Part shown: piece by piece, positions 38,201-48,900 of the stretch | How the letters are laid out: each line of letters opens with the position of its first letter | Numbering within the stretch: the first letter of the stretch is position 1 | NCBI GenBank assembly: GCA_024305745.1 | Contig: JAHRBS010000010.1 | Span: 875,501 to 939,500 of the forward strand | DNA from: Polyporus tsugae | Taxonomy: Eukaryota > Basidiomycota > Agaricomycetes > Polyporales > Polyporaceae | Length of the DNA stretch: 64,000 nucleotides | Direction of reading: 5' to 3' | The notes under the pieces: model-generated | What the model saw: the letters and a program-made list of their open reading frames with translations, nothing else | The model's database searches: none | What the model was told of the DNA's origin: nothing | Translations under genes and position numbers: made by a program

Positions 38201-38271
38201 GAGAGAATGAGATTTTGGGGTTTGGTAGGACCTGGGATGGACGGAGAGTGATTATGATCGAGATGAATCAT
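35204..38271 (-). CDS. SSXT/SS18-like glutamine-rich coactivator
   Basis: Likely chromatin-associated coactivator. In animals SS18 belongs to SWI/SNF; the plant GIF proteins share the domain. The start at 38271 opens a Ser/Pro-rich region of about 330 residues without a fold. An SSXT-type domain follows, built by splicing four exons: VISILELNSLLLR, then VSMEYQARGVPITEPRFHQ, then YSLRLQSNLTWLAAAADDNHK, then SQNMVSLPVM. It matches the family pattern of a leading Asn-Leu helix, a (M/D)(E/D)YQ core and RLQxNLxxLAxxAD. Downstream comes MERIRQIYRELPTIFAKEIA, then a long Gln/Met/Pro-rich stretch (LTQQIQGFPQLPLQEKLQ, MNPQQRQLFLMQQQMM) ending NELDFFNWGQ. The domain is internal rather than N-terminal, which is unusual. 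A MED15-like reading was considered because of the glutamine content. Confidence 0.7.
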
Positions 38272-40180
38272 GGCAATCTATGCTCGCCAGATTTAGGCGG
38301 GACAGAAGGCGGGGCGGGCGTGGACGTCGTGCAGATGTGAAAAGATGGCGGTGCCAGAGCAGCAACGAGAGCCGGCAATTCCGAGAAGGCGCACCCGGTG
38401 AATATTGAATGCCCAGATCAGGCCGCGACTAGGGTGCGAGAGAGCTGAGAAGAGTCCAGAGAACGGTCGAGGACCAGGAAGCCTAAATCGAAATCCAGCG
38501 AGAGCACCTCCGTAGCGAGCGCGAGCAAGGGCACACAGCTCGGATCCCCTCTCCCCAGCCCGACAGTGGGCCCACCCCGTGCGACTTTCCTGCCCATTTC
38601 AGCCATCCGCATCCACCAGCCCAGCGCGTGCTGCCTTCTCCTCCCTGAACAGAGCCCAATCCTGGCCAGTGTCCCTGGCGAGAGTCGGACGGGCGAAACG
38701 TCATTGGGAACACGCTTTATATACCCCCGGTCTCTGCCACAGAACCCTGTCGCTCCAGACTCCGGATAAGTATACACAGATCTTAGCACCCCAGCGAGCA
38801 TTTTACGCAGCGTGATCGATTCCATCGACTCCTCAGATCACGCAACCTACCTGCTTTAGGATCCGAGATGAACATAACAATGCCCTCTCTAGATCCATCT
38901 CGTCATCTACTCACGTCCCTTATCCCGCCCCATCTTACCAACATCTCCCCTGACGTGTTTCCTGTCACCTACCCTCCCACACAAAAGTGACCCGTGCGTA
39001 TGTCGCCTCTGTTGAACTATAACTCTTAAGTTCTACAGTCTCATCACGTCATTAACGTCTCACTGTATGCTGGCATCCCGCCATATGGAAGTTTAGAATC
39101 AATTTAGAATGTCACATGCATGCGGCGCGGCTTCTTTCATGAATTGAACCCATTCACGAACCCTATGCTGCTCCGCCTGCAAAGTTACGAACATCAGCAA
39201 CCAACACGCGTGGAGTTTCGGCACACCTCAATTCTCGAGCTCCGATCTTCCACATGCCACCTCTCGAGAACGAAAGCAGCCTGGTCTGGATATTCCCCCA
39301 AGGTCCACTTGGGTCCTGAAGCTGGTGTGCATGTAGTCGTCACCAAGTTATTTGACTCGCTGCACGTTTCATGGGAGACTTACTTTGAATTAGTGCTTGT
39401 CTGGTCAACCTCATGCCCACGCTCTAGGAAACGACATGATAGGTTCGACGACGCGGAAGCCGACCGATATATCATTCACTCATTCGTCGCATGCGATGCG
39501 CCATCCACGCTGTCAACCTATCATGGGCGCCACACTACCTTCTAGGAGCTAGTTATATGGAATGCTAATGAAGAACTCACTGAAGCGAACGGCATACTGT
39601 CCAGAATCAAATGGACTCGGCCTAATGTCGCGCAACATTTGAGAGTCAAAAGACGTGTACTCTGCGTGGTGGCATCGAACCCGGGCACCCAAACCGATGA
39701 GCGCGGCGGTGGACTGGGTACCTGTACCTGCGCTGAAGGCCAGGTCTATCAGTTGATTGAAGTTCCTTCGACTTAATCGTCCTGCAGCTCACCTTCATGG
39801 CAGGCAGGCATCAAGTATTAAGGCCTAGGAAGGCCTAAGGGCTGGTCATGGCTCTGGACACACTCGTGTTGATGATCGAGTTGGAGCATAAGACCATTGC
39901 ATGTGGCGAGCGTCGGTGGCCAGCTACTCCCCCCCCATGCATGTAGATGTAGTCGTGTAAATCGAACGGAGCCTAGACCATTTTCACAGTTAGGGCAAGG
40001 ATTTCCGTGGGTCAGGGTGCAACGACATTCCGACAAGCTGGAAGTTAGCCAACGATACCAAATCAAGAGCGCTAACCCTTGGGCGCCACATATTCAAACA
40101 CCGACCGGATTTGGCCGGTTGTAGGAGAGGAGAGCGCATCGAGAGAGCCTCCCAGTATCCAACGACCGGCCTGCAAGACA
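38272..40180. other. 1.9-kb divergent spacer (SSXT-like gene / eS25)
   Basis: Holds the promoters of two divergent genes. On the minus strand 39740-39560 an open stretch reads like ordinary protein (AALIGLGARVRCHHAEYTSF, then FDSGQYAVRFS) and ends at a GTGAGT donor, but I cannot connect it to other exons. A 142-codon plus frame at 39120-39545 has no recognisable content. The 5' leader of eS25 should lie near 40000-40180. Confidence 0.4.
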
Positions 40181-41031
40181 ATGGTGAGTGTTGCTGTCAG
40201 TCTGAAGAGCGACCAGACCGGCTCCCCCGCATCCTGTTCGAATGTTGCGCGCTGTTTCTTCGCTATCGAAGCGTTTGATTGGCATGGATGACGATGGTCG
40301 CTTGTGGATGACAACAGGATAGAGAACCGGCACTGACCACCTTCTCCTTTTACAGGCCAAAGCTAAGGCAGCGCCCACATCCAGCGGTGGCAAGGCCGCC
40401 AAGAAGAAGAAGTGGTCCAAGGGCAAGGTTAAGGACAAGGCCCAGCACGCCGTCGTCCTCGACAAGGCCACCTACGACCGTATCCTGAAGGAGGTCCCCA
40501 CCTTCCGCTTCATCAGCCAGTCCATCCTCATCGAACGGCTGAAGATCAACGGCTCCCTGGCGCGGGTAGCCATCAGGCACTTGGAGAAGGAGGGGCAGAT
40601 CAAGAGGATCGTCCACCACAGCAGCCAACTCGTCTACAGTGCGTATCCATATTTGCGCTTAAATGAGTTGGATATTGACTGCGGTATCAGCGAGGGCAAC
40701 TGGTGGCGGAGGTGCCGAGTGAACGTCGCTGTCTTACTTCCCTTTTGCTTTCCACTATCGCATGCACGCATATGTATTACACCCGCACAAAACATGCCAT
40801 GACATGCCCCGCCTATTGTACGATCATGTCTCCGTGTGAACACTGCCCGCCATTCCTGAGACGGGTACCGGAACGTTGCCCGTACGAGTCATTGATTGTC
40901 CTTGAGTATCACATACCTCGATTGTTTCCCCCGCTGATCTGCCGCTGGACTGAATCAGGCAGGAGTGCTTGCCAGCGCCAGTGGTCAGGGTATCTGGCTC
41001 GAGCAGCTCAAGACCGGTGCCATCGACGTGA
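40181..41031 (+). CDS. RPS25: 40S ribosomal protein eS25
   Basis: Structural protein of the small ribosomal subunit, near the tRNA exit region. The ATG at 40181 is followed at once by an intron (40184-40355), a layout common for ribosomal protein genes. Exon 2 gives [19 protein letters not shown], then the winged-helix core [40 protein letters not shown] and [20 protein letters not shown]. The second intron begins at 40639 (GTGCGT) and is long, about 320 nt, with acceptor candidates at 40958 and 40975 that both lead to stop at 41029. The expected C-terminal YTRA-type ending is not recovered with a canonical acceptor, so the last exon is uncertain while the body of the gene is clear. Confidence 0.87.
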
Positions 41032-41503
41032 TTCGACAACAACCAAAGGACCAAAACGGGAGCTTTTATCCTCTTATCGACGATCGGTATCCGTGGGACG
41101 GCTTGCCGTGGCAGGGAGTGGCGAGGAAGTGGCAGGACCAGCCGTTGACGCTTTGTTCCATTCTGACATGACACGCGCGTCCGTTGTTCACCGCTTCTTC
41201 TTTCCAGTGGCCCATCAACGCTCGGACACACAACACACGCGTTCTCGGTCGTTGTGGGCCTTCGCAACCGCTTTGGCAGCGAGAATGACCCCCTCTCAGG
41301 CAGGAGGCGCGGCTTGGCCGCTTTGGCCATCGGAGCAATATAAGGGTGCGTGCGTCGACCGCAGCATACCACATATCCACCGCCTCACCTGCCTTTCCGT
41401 CGCAGCGCCGCAGCTTCTTCCTGCAGGTTTCTCGCGAATATTTCCACCGCCCCTCCCCTCATAAAGAGCCGGAGTCCGTCACGCTAGCTCTGCGACCCCC
41501 ACA
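41032..41503. other. Spacer between eS25 and the second cyclin
   Basis: About 470 bases, holding the eS25 3' end and the cyclin promoter. Pyrimidine-rich sequence lies near 41400-41460, just upstream of the cyclin ATG. Nothing else seen. Confidence 0.45.
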
Positions 41504-42978
41504 ATGGGCTTCACCTCGACCACTACCTTCGCCTCTTCCTCTGCCGCCGCTGTTTTCGCCGCTGTTTTCTTGGACCCAGCCAGTCCTCAGAACATGAATG
41601 AACCTACAAGTCTGGTACCCGTCGGAGTCCTCGATCCGAAAGTCGTGAACATGGTCAACATCCCAGTGAACTCTGGTGTAGTAGGTACGTGGCGCGGTCT
41701 CGCACGCACGCATCGAGTCTGCGGCTTACGCCCTGACTTCCAGAGTTCTTCATCGACGTGCTCGTAACCGCGGTAGCGCGTGCGGTGATCGCGTCGCGCT
41801 ACAAGGCTGCGCTCCAAATGAAAACCCTCCTCCTCATGCGCTGCATCACCGAATACATCGCTCGGGGCCTCCTCGATACGCGCACCATCCTCACAGCGGT
41901 TGTCTACCTCTCGGACATCCGACTGACCGCATACGATACGGGAGACTTCGTCTGCGAACGACTTGCGATCGGAGCGCTCATGATCGCACACAAGGTACGC
42001 CTCCTCCCGACGTCCACGGGCCCGGGGTAAACTCACGGACATATGCTCTGTAACGTACAGGCTAACAATGAGCCATCGTACCCGGCGTCCCAGTGGTTCC
42101 AACTCGCGCAAGTCGCCTTCGGACCCTTTGGCCAGCACCTGACGCGGAAGGGCCTCAACAAGATCGAGCGCGAGTTCCTCTCCTGCCTCAACTGGAAGGT
42201 GATGCCAACCAACGAGGCGCTCCGCTCACACCACGACGTCTTCATGCGCTACGCGCGGCGCGAGCTCGAAGCGTACCTCGCCGCGCAGGTGCAGGCGCAA
42301 ATGGCAACCGCCCGCACGCGTCCCGTCCCCGAACGCGCCGAACCCAGCTACCCGCGCGCAACTGTGGCGGCGGCGGACCTCCCGGACCTGATGTACCCTG
42401 ACACGCCCTCGCTCTCCGACGGCTACACGTCCGACTCGTCCTCGGGCATCATCACCCCGCCCTCGTCCAGCCACACCTACGCTGCTAGCGGCACGCACAC
42501 CGGCCGCGTTGGCCCCGCCCGGAAACCCCGCTCCTCGCCTTACTCCCGTCACCCGCGCCGCATGTCGTCACATTGGACCTCTGGGCACGAACGGACCGAT
42601 TCCCACTCCACGAGCACGAGCACGGGGACGGACACGGCCATCGAGGCCAGGATCCGATACTACGCCGCGGACCGCGGCACCGTCCTCCGCGAGTGCGGTG
42701 GCTCGCCGCGCTACGTCCCGTACTCGCCCTCGCAGAGGTGGTGGCCCCGGCGAGACCGGTACGACCCTGCACCCACGCCTCCTCCCTCCATTGCAACCGG
42801 AACCGCGGTGTGGAGCTCGAAGCGCGAGTCCACCGAAGCCGACCACCCATCCGAGTCCTACCGGCGTGGCGAGGACCCCTCGTGGTGCCGGTACCAGAGG
42901 TACCAGAATTGGAGCTCGACCATGCCGGGCGTGGCGGCCAACGACAAGTGGGGCACGTTCGGGCTGTTCAGGCAGTGA
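41504..42978 (+). CDS. Cyclin-domain protein (Pho85/PCL-type)
   Basis: Regulatory subunit for a cyclin-dependent kinase, judged from one cyclin box. The start at 41504 gives MGFTSTTTFASSSAAAVFAA. After an intron near 41683-41741 the cyclin box begins at EFFIDVLVTAVARAVIASRY, continues LQMKTLLLMRCITEYIARGL, DTRTILTAVVYLSDIRL and CERLAIGALMIAHKANNEPS (intron within, near 41996-42060). It then runs FGPFGQHLTRKGLNKIEREF and LSCLNWKVMPTNEALRSHHD. The C-terminal 230 residues are Ser/Pro/Tyr-rich and disordered. The KLNKIE-like Glu and the helix-3 pattern fit PCL-type cyclins, but the box is divergent. It lies about 10 kb from the Pcl-like cyclin at 30191 and about 12 kb from the PHO80-like cyclin. 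Confidence 0.78.
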
Positions 42979-43626
42979 AGGAGGAGGTGGCCCGCATCAC
43001 ATCGCGGGTCGGCTATTGCGCCCCTCACAGATATCGCTAGTGCATCCACCGCGAGATGAGACCATCCGCACGTGCAGACACTCTTCCACAGACACTGACG
43101 TCCGGTGTGGGTCGCTGGATTCGGTGTCCCCAGCGTGACATCGAGCATGTACCCTTCGCCACACGGACCGCCATGTTTGAATTCTTCACCCTTTCCGCTC
43201 TGATCGTGGCTTCGTCCTCGGACTGTCGGACGCCTGCATCGGTCTGTTGGCCAGGCGCGGCACGTCCGGCCTGGTTGCAACATGCATTCCAGATTCCCGT
43301 AGCACTATACACACTCGCACTTCTCGTGTACAATATGTATATCGTAGTCGCTTCGATGGCCCTCGTGTTCTTCGGGTTCCGGTTGACTCGTTCACATTAA
43401 TGTAACATCAGCTCCTCATATTTGAGGGTCATCGGATGAACATCATCTTCACATCTGTCGCGAACAAAACTCAGGAACGGTGATCGAAACGTTCAACGTC
43501 CCGGGCCATCGACGGCGGGAAACGGATTCAGGGAAGAAATCAAGTTGTTACATTTACAGCCCTCTCGACTTTTATCACAACGTCCATTCCAAACAATTGT
43601 TTTTGTCTCTATGCGCGAGCCGACAT
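42979..43626. other. Convergent spacer (cyclin / FGGY kinase)
   Basis: About 650 bases between two stop codons on opposite strands, so 3' untranslated sequence of both. A plus frame at 43056-43400 has a hydrophobic C-terminal stretch but no gene-like features. Confidence 0.45.
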
Positions 43627-46600
43627 CTATTGAGAGGCCTCCTCCATTTCCTTGCGCCACCTCCTCTGGATATCAATCGCCTCGAGGAAGATCTTGTATT
43701 TGGCCTCGAGCAGCTTCTTCTCCTTCGGGCTCGCTGCCGGCTCCACCATCGTCCCGGCAGGAGTCATCTCAACCTGATCCGCAAAACAACAGCCCATTCG
43801 TCAGTTCATCAGCCTGCACTGCGCTCGTCGTCCATTCACCCATTCTACAGCCTGGCCCAGGGCCCTCCAAACGCCAACCTGCCCCTCGAGAACGGAAAGA
43901 CACTCACCATAATCTCCCAGAGCGCCTGCCCGCGCTGATCCCGTGCAAGCTTCTCCTTCCTGATCTGTGCTTCTGCCGCAAAGCGCCCGAGCATCGCCGC
44001 ACCGAGGACGACCGCCGCGCCCGAACTCTCGGGGAGCACGACGGGCACGCCGCAGGTGTTGGCGAACAGCTGCATGAGCATCGCGTTCTTCGCCTGGCCC
44101 CCTGACATGTAGATTGAGCGGATCGTGTGCCCCTTGGCGTTCATCTGGTCGACGATGTGCCGCGTCTGGAGCGCGATCGCCTCCATCGTAACGTTGAACT
44201 TGCGCGCAAGGTCGGTGAGACCGGAGTCCTGTGTGTTCGGTCCCGATGGCGATCAACACGGTTTTAGGGTTGGATGGTGGCGGAGGGATGGGACGTACGA
44301 GTTGCAAGCCAACAATCGATCCTGTCATACGGGGGTCTGCAAGGGGCGAACGGTTGCCTGGAAGGATGCAAGTGAGCGAGACGGGGTCGGGTATGCTTTA
44401 ATGTTCCTGCGTTGCATACCGTGCAGGTCAGGATAGAAGTGGAGATCCTTGGTGAGCTCGGTGAGGTTCTCAGCCTTACTTTCCTCGCGTAATCTCTCAA
44501 GCTCATCGTGAAGGACTGGTGTGATGGGGCGTTGCGAAACATGAGATGAAAAATGGGACTGTGATATTGCGTAGCGCATTACCGTCGTGGATATTGGTGT
44601 TCCGCTGCTGTGCGAGCTCCTTCAGCCTTGGATATGCAGGGTGGGTCGTAATCATGAAATCAATGAGCTACGGGTTTCAGGTCAGTCCCCACCCACGAAC
44701 ATAGCACGGGAACAACTCACTTGACCTGTGGAGGACTGGCCGCCCTCGTTCATCCACCAACCGGGGAAGACCACATCTTTATAAGGACCCCAAACGCCGT
44801 TCACGAACACGCCCTCAGGGCTCTGAAAAGGTGCCGTTTAGCATTAGCCGTCCGCACAACGCGAATACCACCCCCAGAAGTGCGTTGTAAAAGGGCCTGT
44901 GATCGGTCTCCTGTCATGGGCAAGCTTGTTCAGGACCCGAATCCCAAATATGCCCAGCCAATGGACCATTATAAGGGCGCTTCTTTGTGTGGGGGGCCTC
45001 CAAGATTCAGGTCATGAAGCAGCTTTGCGACCATGATCCAGTCTCGTAGTGCCGTTGAGGGAATGTCCCAGAAAGAAGTACAGGAAGAAATCGAGAGGGA
45101 GGCGATGTGTCCTGAACGTCTGGTGAATTTCGCATAGGCGGGTGGGGAGCTTCCCCCGACGGGAAGGGTTCAGCCTCAAGGTTAGACTGCATGCGCCGGT
45201 ATCGCGCGGGCTCTCTCCTGCAGCGACTGGTTGTAGGCATGCTGATGTCGCGGTGGAGAGAACCAACCGCGCCGGGCCATGCACCCGTATATAGCCAGGT
45301 TATGGTTCACGCGACAGCGTACGGTAGTGCATTCCGGTCATCGGCGCACGCAGCCCTAGTCAACGGCTGGCGAGGGTGGCGCCGGATCCCTCGCGAAGAG
45401 GGTGGGTGGTGAGTTGATGTGTTGCGCAGCGATCGTGAGCGAAAGGACTCCACTGTCTATCGGAGGGAGGTCAAGCCGGGGAAGCCCCCCCCCCATCCGC
45501 CTTATACGGATTTTACACAGACGTTTTGGACACATGCCTTGTATTCTCGTTCTCTTTCCCGAACGCAGATATGGGCCATTGCCCGCTGTGCTAGAAATTA
45601 AACGAGCCAAGATACTCACCTGAACAATGTGACAAGTACTAGTTCCGGCGACGGCAGCGAGCCTATGCCTCGACTCGTCGAGAGAGGGGACGACATCCGA
45701 AAGCTTGCCTTGGACCTTGTACCTCGCCGCAACAGTCCCCAGCCAACCCGCGTACCTATAAGGCATCAGGACTGACAAAACATCGCGCATCAAAGCTCAC
45801 TTACGCATCGATGACCCCACTACCAACAGGGGTGCCCTCTAGCAGCCCTGTCTCCTCCGCGGCCTTCTTGGACAACCCGTTTCCGACGGGCATGCCGGCA
45901 GTCAGGACCTCCTCTTTCCCGAGCTGCGAGAACTCGTTCTCCACGAACTCCTCGAGCCCGATCTTCTTGAAGAACTCGGGCTGCCAGCCGCCCTTGATCG
46001 GGACGAACGAGCACTTGCATGCGACGGAGCAGCACGAGCGGCGGTTGTAGCCGGTCGCACGGTACGTGAGGAAGTCGGGGAGGTCGAAGAACTGGCAGCG
46101 CTTGAAGAGCTCCGCTTTCGTGTTGCGCTTCAACCATAGCGTCTTTGGGATCTCCATTTCCAACTGTGTAAGCAGGGAAACCCGGAGCATCGTGAGCACA
46201 TGCCCGCATCCCAAGCCGGCCTCCACTAGCAACGTCGCCAAAATGTTGGAAAGGAGTGGCTGTAGTTTGCAAGGCAAGGTAACGGATGACAATGCAATCC
46301 GACGTTTGCAATACGTCAAGATGCATGGCAACCCATTACTCCTTCACAAGGATCTGGCGCTTTGCGGATGGCCGACCTAATAAAAAAAAGCAAGATTGCG
46401 GACGTACGCTCATCGTACCACCGACATAATCGAGCACGACAGACCCGGTGCTGTTGATGAGCTCCGCCTCCTTCTCCGCGCGGTGGTCCGCCCACAGGAT
46501 GATGTTACGATCGCCGTTCTGTCCGAGTTGGTCGCCCTTGGTGACGACGACGGGTTCACCATTCTGGTCTGCGACCGCGAGCGAGCAAGTCGCGTCGAAG

Positions 46601-46842
46601 CCGATGCCCTTGACCTCGGATGGCTGGACGTTGGCCTCCTTCAAGCAGGCCTTGATGACCTTGCACATGCCCGTCCATATGTCGTTGGTCGATTGCTCGA
46701 AGATGCGGTGATCCTCCTCATCGCGCCAAGTGATCGTCTCCTCCGTGAAGGACGCGACGATAGTGCCATCAGGTTTGACGAGGCCAGCGCGAACAGAGCC
46801 CGTTCCGACATCGACACCAATGTAGTAGGTAGACTGGGACAT
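43627..46842 (-). CDS. FGGY-family carbohydrate kinase (D-ribulokinase-like)
   Basis: ATP-dependent sugar kinase of the FGGY family; the eukaryotic branch (human FGGY, yeast YDR109C) phosphorylates D-ribulose. The start at 46842 gives [20 protein letters not shown], with the phosphate-1 motif. Then [29 protein letters not shown] and [14 protein letters not shown]. The N-terminal lobe ends near [16 protein letters not shown] and [12 protein letters not shown]. The C-terminal lobe has [20 protein letters not shown] and QSSTGQ, then [20 protein letters not shown] and [20 protein letters not shown], the adenosine motif. It ends EEASQ with stop at 43627. The intron 44823-45619 is about 800 nt, far above local norm, and contains a foldback repeat described separately. 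All other introns are short. Confidence 0.9.
45047..45600. mobile_element. Foldback/MITE-like element inside the FGGY kinase intron
   Basis: Two arms are inverted copies of each other. Their best core is 45105-45147 against the reverse complement of 45491-45535, about 80 percent identical by eye: both read ATGTGTCC, then AACGTCTG, then GGCGG and GGTGGGG or GATGGGG. Similarity continues outward to roughly 45047 and 45600 with small gaps (shared GGGAATG/GGGCAATG and TCGAGA/ACGAGA blocks). About 350 nt of unrelated sequence separates the arms. The element takes up most of the 797-nt intron 44823-45619 and includes a run of ten cytosines at 45485-45494. No coding capacity. The call as a non-autonomous transposon is inference from arm structure and location. 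Confidence 0.6.
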
Positions 46843-47307
46843 GGTGATGGTCAGTTTTCAAGAGCTTGAGTCCCATGGGTGGACTGACCTTGGCTCGTGC
46901 TATGCATATATATACTTATTGGAGCAAGAGTGTGTCTTCCGGACCCGGATCCGAGACCCGCTCAAACATCACGTAAGTTATTATCGCTCAGCACTCTCCG
47001 ATGATCTGCTATACCCAAGTGGCAAGTATGCATTCCCAAACTCATCGCGCTTTGCAAAGGGACGAGTCTTCCACTCCCCAAGCAACACACCTTCTAGACA
47101 AATCCACACGGATAGGCCCTTTCAGATATCTACCCTACAAGGTCGAAGGCTTGCACCTCCCTCAAGCCTAAACCAACAGTTGTGCATCGAAAGGCATGTG
47201 GTCATGATGCATATGCAATGGGTTGCATACATAGCTTTTGTAACATCGTGCAAGTGAAGTAAAGCAGCATACAACAAACGACACGCAGATCCCCAACGTC
47301 AAGCCAT
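46843..47307 (-). promoter_or_regulatory. Promoter of the FGGY kinase and 3' side of uL2
   Basis: About 465 bases. On the minus strand, 65-80 nt upstream of the kinase ATG, a TATATATA run (46908-46915) is preceded by a CCAAT box (46918-46922). This is a plausible core promoter, though function is inferred. The remainder should be kinase leader and promoter and the uL2 3' untranslated region. Confidence 0.45.
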
Positions 47308-48304
47308 TTAAACCTCCTTGACCTTGACGGTACCGCGCAGCAGACCAGTCTGAAGAGGCAGGCGAATCAGAGGATGCATCGCCGTAAATGGCAGCAAGAA
47401 AACGTACCCGGCGCGCAGCAATGAGACCGACTTTCTGACCGGGGACGGCAGAGCGGGCAATCGTCGACGCCTTACCAATGTGTTGGTGGTTACCACCACC
47501 GTGAGGGTGGTCAACCGGGTTCATAGCAACACCACGAGTACGGGGCCAGCTAGGACGACAGTTAGCACCTACATTATCGATCCATCATATAATCGCAACG
47601 TACTTGTAGCGCTTGGCCTTGAACTTGTAGTAAGCGCGGCCAGCCTTCAACAAAGGTTTGTCGATACGACCACCACCGGCAACAATACCGACGGTTGCAC
47701 GGCAAGAGCCAGACACGGTCTTCTTGGAGCCAGAGGGGAGGCGGATACGGGTCTTGTTCTCATCGGGTGAGTGGCCGATGACGGTCGCGTAGTTGCCAGA
47801 AGTGCGAGCGAGCGCGCCACGGTCCCCAACCTTCTCCTCTACGTTGCAAACAATGGTACCCTCAGGGAGCTGGCCAACGGGGATAACGTTGCCGACGGCG
47901 AGCTGGGCCTTCTTGCCGGCGTAGACGAAGGCACCAGTGTGGAGACCCTCGGTCGCGATGAAGGTTTCCTGGCGGAGCTTGTAGCGGTAGGGGTCGCGGA
48001 AAACGACCCGGGCAAGAGGAGCACCACTGTTTCGCGCTCAACGGCTTTGCGCCGACAGAGGAAATGTGCCTAGCAATTACGCACCGGCCAGAGTCGTGGA
48101 TGATCTCCTTCACGATACCCTTCACGTAACCATTGCGCTCCGCGAAGTCGAGAGCACGGAATTGGGCGGGAGCCTTGTTAAGGTGTGTATGGGACTTGAA
48201 CTGTTGGGACAGGTAACACAGGTTTAACAAAATGTCAGATCCAGAAAGTGAACGAAACGTACGATAGCGTGAGACCGCCTTTGCGCGCGAATTACCCTGC
48301 CCAT
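47308..48304 (-). CDS. RPL2: 60S ribosomal protein uL2 (L8/RPL2)
   Basis: Conserved large-subunit protein at the peptidyl-transferase centre. The start at 48304 gives [10 protein letters not shown], spliced onward to [20 protein letters not shown] and [17 protein letters not shown]. Next come [59 protein letters not shown] and [20 protein letters not shown]. The hallmark [20 protein letters not shown] with the conserved histidine is present, as is [20 protein letters not shown]. It ends GTVKVKEV with TAA at 47308. At least four introns, two of them near the 5' end. It is full length for the eukaryotic family. Confidence 0.95.
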
Positions 48305-48900
48305 GTTGATTCTGTGGAGAGAGCAATGTAAGCTGGAGTGCTGAGGTAGAGAACGAGGGTAGCCGAAGGACGTCAAGGCAGGTTCATCCAAGTGTCGCCG
48401 AGTGCATCCAGCCATTTCCCCTCGATTTTCGTCCGTTATTTCGACCTGATGCCATCTAGCAGCACTCGGAGGGGCCTCTGGAGACGTTCCTAATAACACA
48501 GAGGGGCATACTCACAGTCTCGCTGGTCGGCGGTGTTGTCGATTGCGTTGCCAGGCAGTTGAGTGAATCCCAAAAAGGCGGCCGCAAGTTGCCGAGCGGC
48601 AGCTCAATCCAAAAGCGCTGAGTAAATGGAGCGCCTCACAACTCAAAGTGCAGCTCCTTCAGGCAGTAACTCACAAGGTCCCCTTTCTGGGTGCCCTCGG
48701 AAACGCTATGAACGCGATAACTTGTTTTCAGGATGGCAGACATATGTTTGACACACAGTCTCATTGGGAGGGGACTCTGTGCTCGGACGCCATCTAGAGA
48801 GATGCTGGGCGTGTTCATACGCCAAGCACGTGACCTTGACGTTGCCTTGGACTGGACGCGTTCCACGTAGCTTCCACCCCCAAGTTCACGACTGGTCTCT
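48305..48900. promoter_or_regulatory. Divergent promoter (uL2 / glucosidase II beta)
   Basis: About 600 bases between the start codons of two divergent genes. No clear TATA element. A non-coding leader for the ribosomal gene is likely here, possibly with a leader intron. Confidence 0.4.

Noticed and set aside
39120..39545. 142-codon plus frame in the SSXT-eS25 gap
   Set aside because: No recognisable motif, no supporting splice sites or context.
39670..39710. tRNA-like box (GGGTTCGATGCC on the minus strand)
   Set aside because: The arms flanking the TTCGA loop do not pair as a T-stem and no D-arm or anticodon arm is present.
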